Below, piece by piece: positions 44,586-55,204 of a DNA stretch of 64,000 bases. Source of the DNA: Streptomyces guryensis (lineage in GTDB: Bacteria; Actinomycetota; Actinomycetes; Streptomycetales; Streptomycetaceae); NCBI RefSeq assembly GCF_021261325.1, contig NZ_JAJSBI010000004.1, positions 248,001 through 312,000 of the forward strand, in the 5' to 3' direction. Numbering within the stretch: position 1 is the stretch's first letter; every line of letters begins with the position of its first letter. A program made the translations under genes and the position numbers. The notes under the pieces are model-generated. The model was given only the letters and a program-made list of their open reading frames with translations. It did not search any database and was not told where the DNA came from.

Positions 44586-46511
44586 GTGGATACGACCCTT
44601 CAGGACCCTCTGGTCGGGCAGGTGCTCGACGGGCGCTATCGCGTGGACGCGCGGATCGCGGTCGGCGGGATGGCCACGGTCTACCGGGCCCTGGACACCC
44701 GCCTCGACCGCGTGCTCGCGCTCAAGGTGATGCACCCGACGCTCGCGGCCGACGGCACCTTCGTCGACCGGTTCATCCGCGAGGCGAAGTCGGTCGCGCG
44801 GCTGGCGCATCCGAACGTGGTGCAGATCTTCGACCAGGGCACCGACGGGTCGTATGTGTATCTCGCCATGGAGTACGTCGCCGGATGCACCCTGCGCGAC
44901 GTGCTGCGCGAGCGCGGGGCGCTGCAGCCGCGCGCCGCCCTGGACATCCTGGAGCCGGTGCTCGCCGCCCTCGGCGCCGCGCACCGCGCCGGGTTCGTGC
45001 ACCGGGACATGAAGCCGGAGAACGTGCTGATAGGGGACGACGGCCGGGTCAAGGTCGCCGACTTCGGGCTCGTCCGGTCCGTGGACACGGTCACCAACAC
45101 CACCGGCACCGTCCTCGGCACCGTCTCCTACCTCGCTCCCGAGCAGATAGAACACGGCACGGCCGACCCCCGGGTCGATGTGTACGCGTGCGGGGTCGTC
45201 CTGTACGAGATGCTGGCCGGCGACCGCCCGCACGCCGGGGACTCCCCGGCCACCGTCCTCTACAAGCACATCCACGAGGACGTCCCGCCGCCGTCGGCCG
45301 CCGTGCCGGGCCTGGCGTACCGGCTGGACGAGCTGGTCGCGTCGGCCACCGCCCGCACCCCCGGCCTGCGCCCGCAGGACGCGGTGGCGCTGCTCGCGCA
45401 GGCCCGCGAGGTGCGCGCCGCGCTCAGCGCGGACCAGCTGGACGCGATACCGCCGCAGGCCTTCGCCTCGGACCACCGCAACATCGCCGAGGACCGTACG
45501 AGCGTGATCCCGCGCTCGCTGACCGTGCCGCGCCTGCTGCCGGTGAACGAGGACGAGGACCGGCTCCACCGCACCAGCCGGCTGGAGACACCCCCGCCGC
45601 TGCCGCCGCGGCGCCGCGGCGCGCGCTCCCGGCGCGGTCCGCTCGCCGTCCTGGTCGCCGTGCTGCTGATCCTCGGGGTCGGCACGGGCGTCTGGTACAT
45701 CAACTCCGGCCAGTTCACCAAGGTCCCGCTGGTACTGGCGAAGACCCAGACGCAGGCCACCCGGCAACTGCAGAAGGCCGGCCTCGACCTCGGCTCGGTC
45801 AAGCACGCCTACAGCGACACGGTGCAGCGGGGCACGGTCATCAGCTCGGACCCCGCGCCCGGCGCCCGTATCCGCGACAACGCGTCCGTGGCGCTCACCA
45901 TCTCCGACGGACCGGAGACCGTGCAGGTGCCCGACCTGTCGGGGCGGCCGCTGGACCGGGCGAGGGCCCAGCTGAAGAAGAGCGGCCTCGAACCCGGCAT
46001 GGTCACCCGTGAGTTCAGCGACCAGGTCCCCAAGGGCTCCGTGATCTCCACGTCCCCGGACGCGGGCACCAAGCGGCACGCGGGTTCGGCGATCGCCCTG
46101 GTGGTCAGCAAGGGCAGCCCGGTGGACGTCCCGGACGTCACGGGTGAGGACCTGGCGTCCGCCAAGTCCGACCTGGAGGACGCCGGCCTGACGGTGAAGG
46201 TGGCCGCCGCGCAGATCAACTCCGAGTACGACAAGGGCCAGGTCGCCGCCCAGACGCCCGCGGGCGACAGCCAGGCAGCCGACGGCGACACGGTGACGCT
46301 GACGCTGTCCAAGGGCCCGGAGATGGTCGAGGTCCCGGACGTCACCGGCGACAGCGTGGACGACGCGCACAAGGCCCTGGAGGGCGCCGGCTTCAAGGTC
46401 GAGGAGGACCGCGGTCTGCTCGGCCTGTTCGGCGACACCGTCAAGAACCAGTCCGTGAAGGGCGGGGAGACGGCCCCCAAGGGGTCGACGATCACCATCA
46501 AGATCAGGTGA
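44586..46511 (+). CDS. PASTA-domain Ser/Thr protein kinase (PknL/PknB-like)
   Basis: Transmembrane kinase that senses wall fragments. It has 641 residues. Kinase domain about 16-275: IAVGGMATVYRALD, ALKVMH (the ATP-binding Lys), HRDMKPENVLIGD (catalytic loop), ADFGLVRS and APEQ. One membrane helix lies at about 353-374, then four PASTA repeats (about 377-442, 443-511, 512-577, 578-641) with the VPDVTG-type openings and SKG-type ends. GTG at 44586, possibly leaderless. The Rv2175c-like gene nearby and the thiamine genes repeat the mycobacterial pknL context. Confidence 0.93.
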   Translation: MDTTLQDPLVGQVLDGRYRVDARIAVGGMATVYRALDTRLDRVLALKVMHPTLAADGTFVDRFIREAKSVARLAHPNVVQIFDQGTDGSYVYLAMEYVAGCTLRDVLRERGALQPRAALDILEPVLAALGAAHRAGFVHRDMKPENVLIGDDGRVKVADFGLVRSVDTVTNTTGTVLGTVSYLAPEQIEHGTADPRVDVYACGVVLYEMLAGDRPHAGDSPATVLYKHIHEDVPPPSAAVPGLAYRLDELVASATARTPGLRPQDAVALLAQAREVRAALSADQLDAIPPQAFASDHRNIAEDRTSVIPRSLTVPRLLPVNEDEDRLHRTSRLETPPPLPPRRRGARSRRGPLAVLVAVLLILGVGTGVWYINSGQFTKVPLVLAKTQTQATRQLQKAGLDLGSVKHAYSDTVQRGTVISSDPAPGARIRDNASVALTISDGPETVQVPDLSGRPLDRARAQLKKSGLEPGMVTREFSDQVPKGSVISTSPDAGTKRHAGSAIALVVSKGSPVDVPDVTGEDLASAKSDLEDAGLTVKVAAAQINSEYDKGQVAAQTPAGDSQAADGDTVTLTLSKGPEMVEVPDVTGDSVDDAHKALEGAGFKVEEDRGLLGLFGDTVKNQSVKGGETAPKGSTITIKIR

Positions 46512-46545
46512 CGGAGCAGGCCGCGGCGCATGACACCCTGAACGG

Positions 46546-47415
46546 GTGAAGAGTCAGCAGTCGCGCAACCCCGTCGGCGGCCACGTCCCCGTGGCCGGTG
46601 GTCTCCACTCCGTGGGTCTGTCCTACGCCCACGACCTGAAGGCGGAGACCGTGCAGGTCTTCGTCGCCAACCCGCGCGGCTGGGCGACGCCCGCCGGCAA
46701 TCCGCGGCAGGACGCGGAGTTCCGCGAGGCGTGCGCGGCCGAGTCGATCCCGGCGTACGTCCACGCCCCGTATCTGATCAACTTCGGCTCGCACACCGAG
46801 GCGACCGCGGAGAAGTCGGTGGAGTCCCTGCGGCACTCCCTGCGGCGCGGGCGGGAGATCGGGGCGCTCGGCGTGGTCGTGCACACAGGCAGCGCGACGG
46901 GCGGCCGGGACCGGTCCGTGGCCCTCAAGCAGGTACGGGAGCACCTGCTGCCGCTGCTGGACGAACTCACCCACGACGACGATCCGTTCCTGCTGCTGGA
47001 GTCGACGGCCGGGCAGGGCGCCTCGCTCTGCTCGCGGACCTGGGACTTCGGGCCGTACTTCGAGGCGCTGGACGCCCATCCGAAGCTGGGCGTCTGCCTG
47101 GACACCTGCCACATCTTCGCGGCCGGACACGACCTGACCGGTCCGAGCGGCATGCACCAGACCCTCGATCTGCTGGTGGACACGGTCGGCGAGGGCCGGC
47201 TGAAGCTGATCCACGCCAACGACTCCAAGGACGTGGTCGGCGCACACAAGGACCGGCACGAGAACATCGGCGCCGGCCACATCGGCGAGGACCCGTTCCG
47301 GGCGCTGATGACCCACCCCGCGACCGAGGGCGTACCGCTGATCATCGAGACGCCCGGCGGCAAGGAGGGGCATGCGGCCGATGTGGAGCGGCTGAAGAAA
47401 CTGCGCGATTGCTGA
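46546..47415 (+). CDS. Endonuclease IV-type AP endonuclease
   Basis: Cuts DNA at abasic sites in base-excision repair. It has 289 residues in a TIM barrel with three zinc ions. Conserved metal-site parts are SYAHDL, HAPYLINFGS, VVVHTGS, LLESTAGQG, CLDTCHIFAAGHDLTG, HANDSKDVVGAHKDRHENIGAGHIG and IIETPGG. All match Nfo. GTG start at 46546, 34 nt after the kinase stop, with no clear ribosome binding site. Confidence 0.93.
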   Translation: MKSQQSRNPVGGHVPVAGGLHSVGLSYAHDLKAETVQVFVANPRGWATPAGNPRQDAEFREACAAESIPAYVHAPYLINFGSHTEATAEKSVESLRHSLRRGREIGALGVVVHTGSATGGRDRSVALKQVREHLLPLLDELTHDDDPFLLLESTAGQGASLCSRTWDFGPYFEALDAHPKLGVCLDTCHIFAAGHDLTGPSGMHQTLDLLVDTVGEGRLKLIHANDSKDVVGAHKDRHENIGAGHIGEDPFRALMTHPATEGVPLIIETPGGKEGHAADVERLKKLRDC

Positions 47416-47426
47416 CCCGTTCCGGA

Positions 47427-47443
47427 ATACCCCCTGGGGGTAT
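47427..47443 (+). promoter_or_regulatory. CsoR-type copper operator
   Basis: A perfect 17-bp palindrome, ATACCCCC-T-GGGGGTAT, containing TACCC-N5-GGGTA, the consensus bound by Streptomyces CsoR. It is followed by TTGGTC (47451-47456) and TGACAT (47475-47480), 18 nt apart, and then the DUF4396 start at 47492. Copper (or another Cu-like metal) is expected to induce the gene. Confidence 0.8.
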
Positions 47444-47491
47444 GTGGTTCTTGGTCGGTACAGGAGCCGTTACCTGACATTGGGGGCAGTC

Positions 47492-48013
47492 GTGCAGCAC
47501 GAGGCACACGCGCACACTCACGCACACGAACACGCACACGCACACGCACACGCAGAGGCACACCATCGCCCGGCGGCCGCCACCTGGAGCATGGCCGCGC
47601 AGGCCACCCTCCACTGCCTCACCGGCTGCGCCATCGGCGAGGTGCTCGGCATGGTGATCGGCACGGCGTTCGGCTGGGGCAATGTCCCGACGACGATCCT
47701 CGCCATCGTCCTGGCCTTCTTCTTCGGCTACTCGCTCACGCTGCGCGGGGTGCTGCGGGCCGGCGTCGACTTCCGTACGGCCTTCCGGGTGGCGCTGGCC
47801 GCGGACACCCTGTCCATCGCCGTGATGGAGCTGATCGACAACGGCGTGATCGTGCTGTGGCCGGACGCGATGGACGCGCAACTGGCCGACCTGCTGTTCT
47901 GGGGCTCGCTCGCGATCTCGCTCGCGCTCGCCTTCTTCGTGACGACGCCCGTCAACAAGTGGATGATCGGCCGCGGCAAGGGCCACGCGGTGGTGCACGG
48001 GTACCACCACTGA
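47492..48013 (+). CDS. DUF4396 membrane protein with a His-rich N-terminus
   Basis: 173 residues. The first 25 residues contain 11 His in His-Ala alternation (QHEAHAHTHAHEHAHAHAHA), encoded by a CACACG-type hexanucleotide repeat, and probably bind metal. Four membrane helices follow (about 35-60, 67-85, 98-118, 130-150). The C-terminus ends GYHH. The GTG at 47492 has GGGGGCAG upstream. Copper control is suggested by the CsoR-type operator; a metal buffer or transporter role is inferred. DUF4396 has no known biochemical function. Confidence 0.82.
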   Translation: MQHEAHAHTHAHEHAHAHAHAEAHHRPAAATWSMAAQATLHCLTGCAIGEVLGMVIGTAFGWGNVPTTILAIVLAFFFGYSLTLRGVLRAGVDFRTAFRVALAADTLSIAVMELIDNGVIVLWPDAMDAQLADLLFWGSLAISLALAFFVTTPVNKWMIGRGKGHAVVHGYHH

Positions 48014-48029
48014 CCCGTGAGGACCGGGA

Positions 48030-48677
48030 TCAGAGCTCGGGGCCGTCCCCGGGCTCCTCCTGGTAGGAGTAGCGCTGTTCCTTCCACGGGTCGCCGACGT
48101 TGTGGTAGCCGCGCTCCTCCCAGAAACCGCGGCGGTCGGCGGTCATGTACTCGACGCCGCGCACCCACTTGGGGCCCTTCCAGGCGTACAGATGGGGCAC
48201 GACGAGGCGCAGCGGGAAGCCGTGTTCCGCCGTCAGCAGCTCGCCGTCCTTGTGGGTGGCGAAGATGGTCCCCTCGGACGCGAAGTCCGCCAGGCGGAGG
48301 TTCGAACTGAATCCGTATTCGGCCCACACCATCACATGGGTGACCGCCGGCGCGGGCGGTGCGAGCTCCAGGATCGTACGAGCCGGAATGCCGCCCCATT
48401 CGGCGCCGAGCATGCTGAACTTCGTGACGCAGTGCAGGTCGGCGACGACGGTCGTGTACGGCAGAGCCGTGAACTCCTCGTGGGCCCAGCAGCGCTTCTC
48501 GCCGTCCGCGGTGGCACCGAAGACCCTGAACTCCCAGCGCTCCGGGCGGAATTTGGGAACGGGCCCGTAATGCGTGACCGGCCAGCCGCGCTGCAGGCGC
48601 TGCCCCGGGGGAAGCTCGGACTGTGCTGCTCCTCCTGAATCGCGTTCTCCCGATTCACGCTCCACCGGCTGACCCAT
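48030..48677 (-). CDS. Molybdopterin-dependent oxidoreductase (sulfite-oxidase/MsrP fold)
   Basis: 215 residues. The core fold begins VTHYGPVPKFRPERWEFRVFG, and the molybdenum-ligand cysteine is C83 in ADLHCVTKFSMLGAEWGG. AEYGFSSNLRLADFASEGTIFATHKDGELLTAEHGFPLRLVVPHLYAWKGPKW-type segments are present further on. No signal peptide is visible, so it is cytoplasmic, unlike MsrP. Substrate unknown. ATG at 48677 (GGAG close by). Divergent from bfr. Confidence 0.87.
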   Translation of the reverse strand: MGQPVERESGERDSGGAAQSELPPGQRLQRGWPVTHYGPVPKFRPERWEFRVFGATADGEKRCWAHEEFTALPYTTVVADLHCVTKFSMLGAEWGGIPARTILELAPPAPAVTHVMVWAEYGFSSNLRLADFASEGTIFATHKDGELLTAEHGFPLRLVVPHLYAWKGPKWVRGVEYMTADRRGFWEERGYHNVGDPWKEQRYSYQEEPGDGPEL

Positions 48678-48739
48678 GACTCCATCCTGACAGACCTCGG
48701 ACGGTGCGCTTGACCGGCCCAGCCAAACCGGGGCAATTA

Positions 48740-48779
48740 GCACTAAGCATGCACTTACTTACTAAGCGAAGACTTACTG
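48740..48779. promoter_or_regulatory. CTTA/TAAG half-site cluster in the bfr control region
   Basis: In the divergent region between the Mo-enzyme gene and bfr, CTAAGCATGCACTTAC and CTTACTTACTAAG overlap to form two imperfect palindromes with CTTA/TAAG arms; a further ACTTACT follows. This looks like a repressor site covering both promoters. It does not match the iron box. Confidence 0.45.
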
Positions 48780-48852
48780 GACGATCTTCCTCACCGGTGC
48801 AATCATGCGGCGCAACCTGCCAGTTCCCCCCCGCTTGGAAGGAGCCTCTGCG

Positions 48853-49332
48853 ATGCAGGGCGACCCCGAGGTCATCGAATTCCTCAATGAGCAGCTCACC
48901 GGCGAGCTGACCGCGATCAACCAGTACTTCCTGCACGCGAAGATGCAGGAGAACTTCGGCTGGACGAAGCTCGCCAAGTACACGCGGCACGAGTCGTTCG
49001 ACGAGATGAAGCACGCGGAGGTGCTCACCGACCGGATCCTCTTCCTGGAGGGGCTGCCGAACTACCAGCGGCTCTTCCACGTGCGCGTGGGACAGACCGT
49101 CAAGGAGATGTTCGAGGCCGACCGGCAGATCGAGGTCGAGGCCATCGACCGCCTCAAGCGGGGCGTCGAGGTGATGCGGACCAAGGGGGACATCACGTCC
49201 GCGAACATCTTCGAGTCGATCCTCGAGGACGAGGAGCACCACATCGACTACCTCGACACCCAGCTGGAACTGGTCGAGAAGCTCGGCGAGGCGCTCTACA
49301 TCGCGCAGCTGATCGAGCAGCCGGAGAGCTGA
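48853..49332 (+). CDS. bfr: Bacterioferritin
   Basis: Iron storage protein forming 24-subunit shells, with haem between subunits. It has 159 residues. Ferroxidase ligands E18, E51, H54, E94, E127 and H130 are all present, and the haem-binding Met is M52 (DEMKHAE). ATG at 48853 with GGAAGGAG 9 nt upstream; a longer upstream frame begins in the promoter. Convergent with its partner ferredoxin gene bfd. Confidence 0.96.
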   Translation: MQGDPEVIEFLNEQLTGELTAINQYFLHAKMQENFGWTKLAKYTRHESFDEMKHAEVLTDRILFLEGLPNYQRLFHVRVGQTVKEMFEADRQIEVEAIDRLKRGVEVMRTKGDITSANIFESILEDEEHHIDYLDTQLELVEKLGEALYIAQLIEQPES

Positions 49333-49355
49333 GACCGGCCTGCAGCTGCCGAGAG

Positions 49356-49589
49356 CTAGGCGGCTTCCTCGAGGTCAGCGATCTCGGACAGCACCGTCTT
49401 GCCCCGGTCGGCGAGGTCCCGTCGCGGGCACGCGTCCCTGCCCAGCAGTGCCTGGATACGGCGTACGCACGAACCGCAGTCCGTGCCCGCCTTGCAGGCC
49501 GACGCTATCTGGCGGGGGGTGCAGGCACCGTCCTCCGCGTGCTTCTTGACCTGCTGCTCCGTGACGCCGAAACAACTGCAGACGAACAC
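49356..49589 (-). CDS. bfd: Bacterioferritin-associated ferredoxin
   Basis: [2Fe-2S] protein that reduces and releases iron from bacterioferritin. It has 77 residues with the cluster ligands C4, C6, C38 and C41 (VCSCFGVTE; AGTDCGSCV). The start is GTG at 49589, with GGGAGG 8 nt upstream; a GTG three codons upstream lies directly on that site and is rejected. An iron box precedes it, so it should be made when iron is scarce, opposite to the expected storage role of bfr. Confidence 0.93.
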   Translation of the reverse strand: MFVCSCFGVTEQQVKKHAEDGACTPRQIASACKAGTDCGSCVRRIQALLGRDACPRRDLADRGKTVLSEIADLEEAA

Positions 49590-49633
49590 GCGGTTCACCT
49601 CCCGCCGGGAAAGAAATGGTGCCGTCCCGATTA

Positions 49634-49652
49634 ATCGGTGAGGCTAACCTAA
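49634..49652 (-). promoter_or_regulatory. Iron box (DmdR/IdeR site) upstream of bfd
   Basis: Minus strand TTAGGTTAGCCTCACCGAT, matching 16 of 19 positions of the Streptomyces DmdR1 box TTAGGTTAGGCTCACCTAA. A possible -10 TAAGGT overlaps it. Repression by iron is expected. Confidence 0.8.
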
Positions 49653-49687
49653 CCTTACCCGTCGCCCGGATCCCGCAAAAGTGCAGA

Positions 49688-49717
49688 GGGGCGCGGATCG
49701 CATGTGATCCGCGCCCC
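49688..49717 (-). terminator. Terminator of aroH
   Basis: A perfect 12-bp stem (49688-49699 with 49706-49717) with a 6-nt loop, 40 nt past the aroH stop on the minus strand. Confidence 0.75.
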
Positions 49718-49750
49718 ATTGCTCTGAAATTGCTCTGAAATTGCTCTGAC
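49718..49750. repeat. 11-bp tandem repeat, three copies
   Basis: ATTGCTCTGAA at 49718-49728 and 49729-49739, and ATTGCTCTGAC at 49740-49750, between the aroH stop and its terminator. Confidence 0.9.
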
Positions 49751-49756
49751 CAGCGG

Positions 49757-53292
<3,536 letters not shown>

Positions 53293-53297
53293 CAGTG

Positions 53298-53330
53298 AGC
53301 CCGTCCGGGGGCTGTTCCCCCGGACGGGCT
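53298..53330. terminator. Bidirectional hairpin terminator
   Basis: A perfect 14-bp stem (53298-53311 with 53317-53330) and 5-nt loop between the convergent trpEG and pfkA, followed by TGGTT on the plus strand. Confidence 0.85.
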
Positions 53331-53342
53331 GGTTCACCGGCG

Positions 53343-54371
53343 TCAGCCGAAGAAGACCCCGACCTCCTCGTACAGCTTCGGGTCCACCGTCTTCAGCTTC
53401 GCCGTCGCCTCCCCGATCGGGACGCGGACGATGTCGGTGCCGCGCAGGGCGACCATCTTGCCGAAGTCGCCTTCGTGGACGGCGTCGATGGCGTGCAGGC
53501 CGAAGCGGGTGGCCAGCCAGCGGTCGAAGGAGCTGGGGGTGCCGCCGCGCTGGATGTGCCCGAGGACGGTGGTGCGGGCTTCCTTGCCCGTGCGCTTCTC
53601 GATCTCCTTGGCGAGCCACTCGCCGACCCCGGACAGGCGGACATGCCCGAAGGAGTCCAGCGACCCGTCCTTGAGGACCACGTCGCCGTCCTTGGGCATG
53701 GCACCCTCGGCGACGACCACGATGGGGGCGTACGAGGCCTTGAAGCGGGAGGTGATCCAGGCGCAGACCTGTTCGAGGTCGAAGCGCTGCTCGGGGATGA
53801 GGATGACGTTGGCGCCGCCCGCGAGGCCGGAGTGCAGGGCGATCCAGCCGGCGTGCCGGCCCATCACCTCGCAGACCAGGACCCGCATATGGGACTCGGC
53901 GGTGGTGTGCAGCCGGTCGATGGCCTCCGTGGCGATGCCGACCGCGGTGTCGAAGCCGAAGGTGTAGTCGGTGGCGGAGAGGTCGTTGTCGATCGTCTTC
54001 GGCACGCCGACGACGGGGACCCCGTACTCGTCGGTGAGGCGCGCCGCGACGCCCAGGGTGTCCTCGCCGCCGATCGCGATGAGCGCCTCGACCTCCTGCT
54101 TGGCGAGGTTCTCCTTGATCCGGCGGATGCCGTTCTCCTGCTTCAGCGGATTGGTGCGCGAGGAGCCGAGGATGGTGCCGCCGCGGGGCAGGATGCCACG
54201 CACCGCGGGGATGTCGAGGCGGACGGTGTCGCCTTCGAGCGGTCCGCGCCAGCCGTCCCGGTAGCCGACGAAGTCATAGCCGTACTCCTGCACGCCCTTG
54301 CGGACGATGCCCCGGATGACGGCGTTGAGTCCGGGGCAGTCGCCGCCTCCGGTCAGTACTCCGACCCGCAT
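53343..54371 (-). CDS. pfkA: 6-phosphofructokinase, possibly pyrophosphate-dependent
   Basis: Phosphorylates fructose 6-phosphate in glycolysis. It has 342 residues of the group III actinobacterial type. GVLTGGGDCPGLNAVIRG (phosphate-donor loop), PRGGTILGSSRTNP, IGGEDTLG and PKTIDNDLSATDYTFGFDTA (catalytic base), EVMGRHAGWIA are seen. At the position that separates donors, residues 103-105 are E-D-T (Asp104), and Lys125 precedes TIDND; Asp and Lys here are typical of pyrophosphate-using enzymes, whereas ATP enzymes have Gly104. Streptomyces has several paralogues. ATG at 54371 with AAGGGA. Confidence 0.92.
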   Translation of the reverse strand: MRVGVLTGGGDCPGLNAVIRGIVRKGVQEYGYDFVGYRDGWRGPLEGDTVRLDIPAVRGILPRGGTILGSSRTNPLKQENGIRRIKENLAKQEVEALIAIGGEDTLGVAARLTDEYGVPVVGVPKTIDNDLSATDYTFGFDTAVGIATEAIDRLHTTAESHMRVLVCEVMGRHAGWIALHSGLAGGANVILIPEQRFDLEQVCAWITSRFKASYAPIVVVAEGAMPKDGDVVLKDGSLDSFGHVRLSGVGEWLAKEIEKRTGKEARTTVLGHIQRGGTPSSFDRWLATRFGLHAIDAVHEGDFGKMVALRGTDIVRVPIGEATAKLKTVDPKLYEEVGVFFG

Positions 54372-54416
54372 GGAAATGTCCCTTCGCCGCAGTTGCCTGG
54401 TGACAGCCACGCTAAT

Positions 54417-54432
54417 GGTGATCCAGGTCACA
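54417..54432 (-). promoter_or_regulatory. CRP-like site upstream of pfkA
   Basis: Minus strand TGTGACCTGGATCACC, a near-perfect TGTGA-N6-TCACA palindrome (also fitting the Streptomyces Crp pattern GTG-N6-CAC), 46 bp before the pfkA start. A possible -10 TAGCGT (54414-54409) is 3 nt downstream, so Crp binding would probably repress. Confidence 0.5.
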
Positions 54433-54514
54433 GAGGGATGGGCGGGAAGGGCAATTCCGGTGAATCGGCGGGCGGTTGGTTTACCCGCCGTCAAGCTCTC
54501 GCGGCCATTAGCTC

Positions 54515-55204
54515 CTACTCGTCGTCGAGTCCGCGCTCTATCGCGTACCGGACGAGCTCCACCCTGTTGTGCAGCTGGAGCTTGCCGAGGGTGTTCTGGA
54601 CGTGGTTCTGGACCGTGCGGTGGGAGATGACCAGGCGTTCGGCGATCTGCTTGTAGCTCAGGCCCTTGGCGACCAGGCGCAGCACCTCGGTCTCGCGGTC
54701 GGTGAGCTGCGGGGCGCCCGGCTGGCCGGTGTCCGGTGCGGGCGCGGGCTCGGAGGCCAGCCGGCGGTACTCGCCAAGGACGAGGCCGGCCAGGCCCGGC
54801 GTGAACACCGGGTCGCCGACGGCCGTGCGGCGCACCGCGTCCAGCAGCTCGTCCGTGGAGGCCGACTTCAGCAGATAGCCGGTGGCACCGGACTTCACCG
54901 CCTCCAGGACGTCGGCGTGCTCGCCGCTCGCCGACAGCACCAGGACGCGCAGCGCAGGGTTGTGGCCGACGAGCTCCTTGCAGACCTGGACGCCGGGCTT
55001 GGCGGGCAGGTTCAGGTCGAGCACCAGCACGTCGGGGCCGGCGGCCTTGGCCCGCCGTACGGCCTGGTCGCCGTCGCCCGCGGTGGCGACCACGTCGAAG
55101 CCGGACTCGGCCAGGTCGCGGGCGACGGCGTCGCGCCACATGGGGTGGTCGTCGACCACCATGACCCTGATCGCGCCCTGCCCCTCGTCGGTGGAATCCG
55201 TCAT
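54515..55204 (-). CDS. LuxR/NarL-family response regulator
   Basis: 229 residues. Receiver domain about 12-125 with the acidic pair D18/D19, phospho-acceptor D63 (LVLDLNLP) and K113. The C-terminal LuxR helix-turn-helix is LTDRETEVLRLVAKGLSYKQIAERLVISHRTVQNHVQNTLGKL (about 168-210). ATG at 55204 overlaps the kinase stop by 4 nt (ATGA), so it is the kinase partner. Target genes unknown. Confidence 0.95.
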   Translation of the reverse strand: MTDSTDEGQGAIRVMVVDDHPMWRDAVARDLAESGFDVVATAGDGDQAVRRAKAAGPDVLVLDLNLPAKPGVQVCKELVGHNPALRVLVLSASGEHADVLEAVKSGATGYLLKSASTDELLDAVRRTAVGDPVFTPGLAGLVLGEYRRLASEPAPAPDTGQPGAPQLTDRETEVLRLVAKGLSYKQIAERLVISHRTVQNHVQNTLGKLQLHNRVELVRYAIERGLDDE

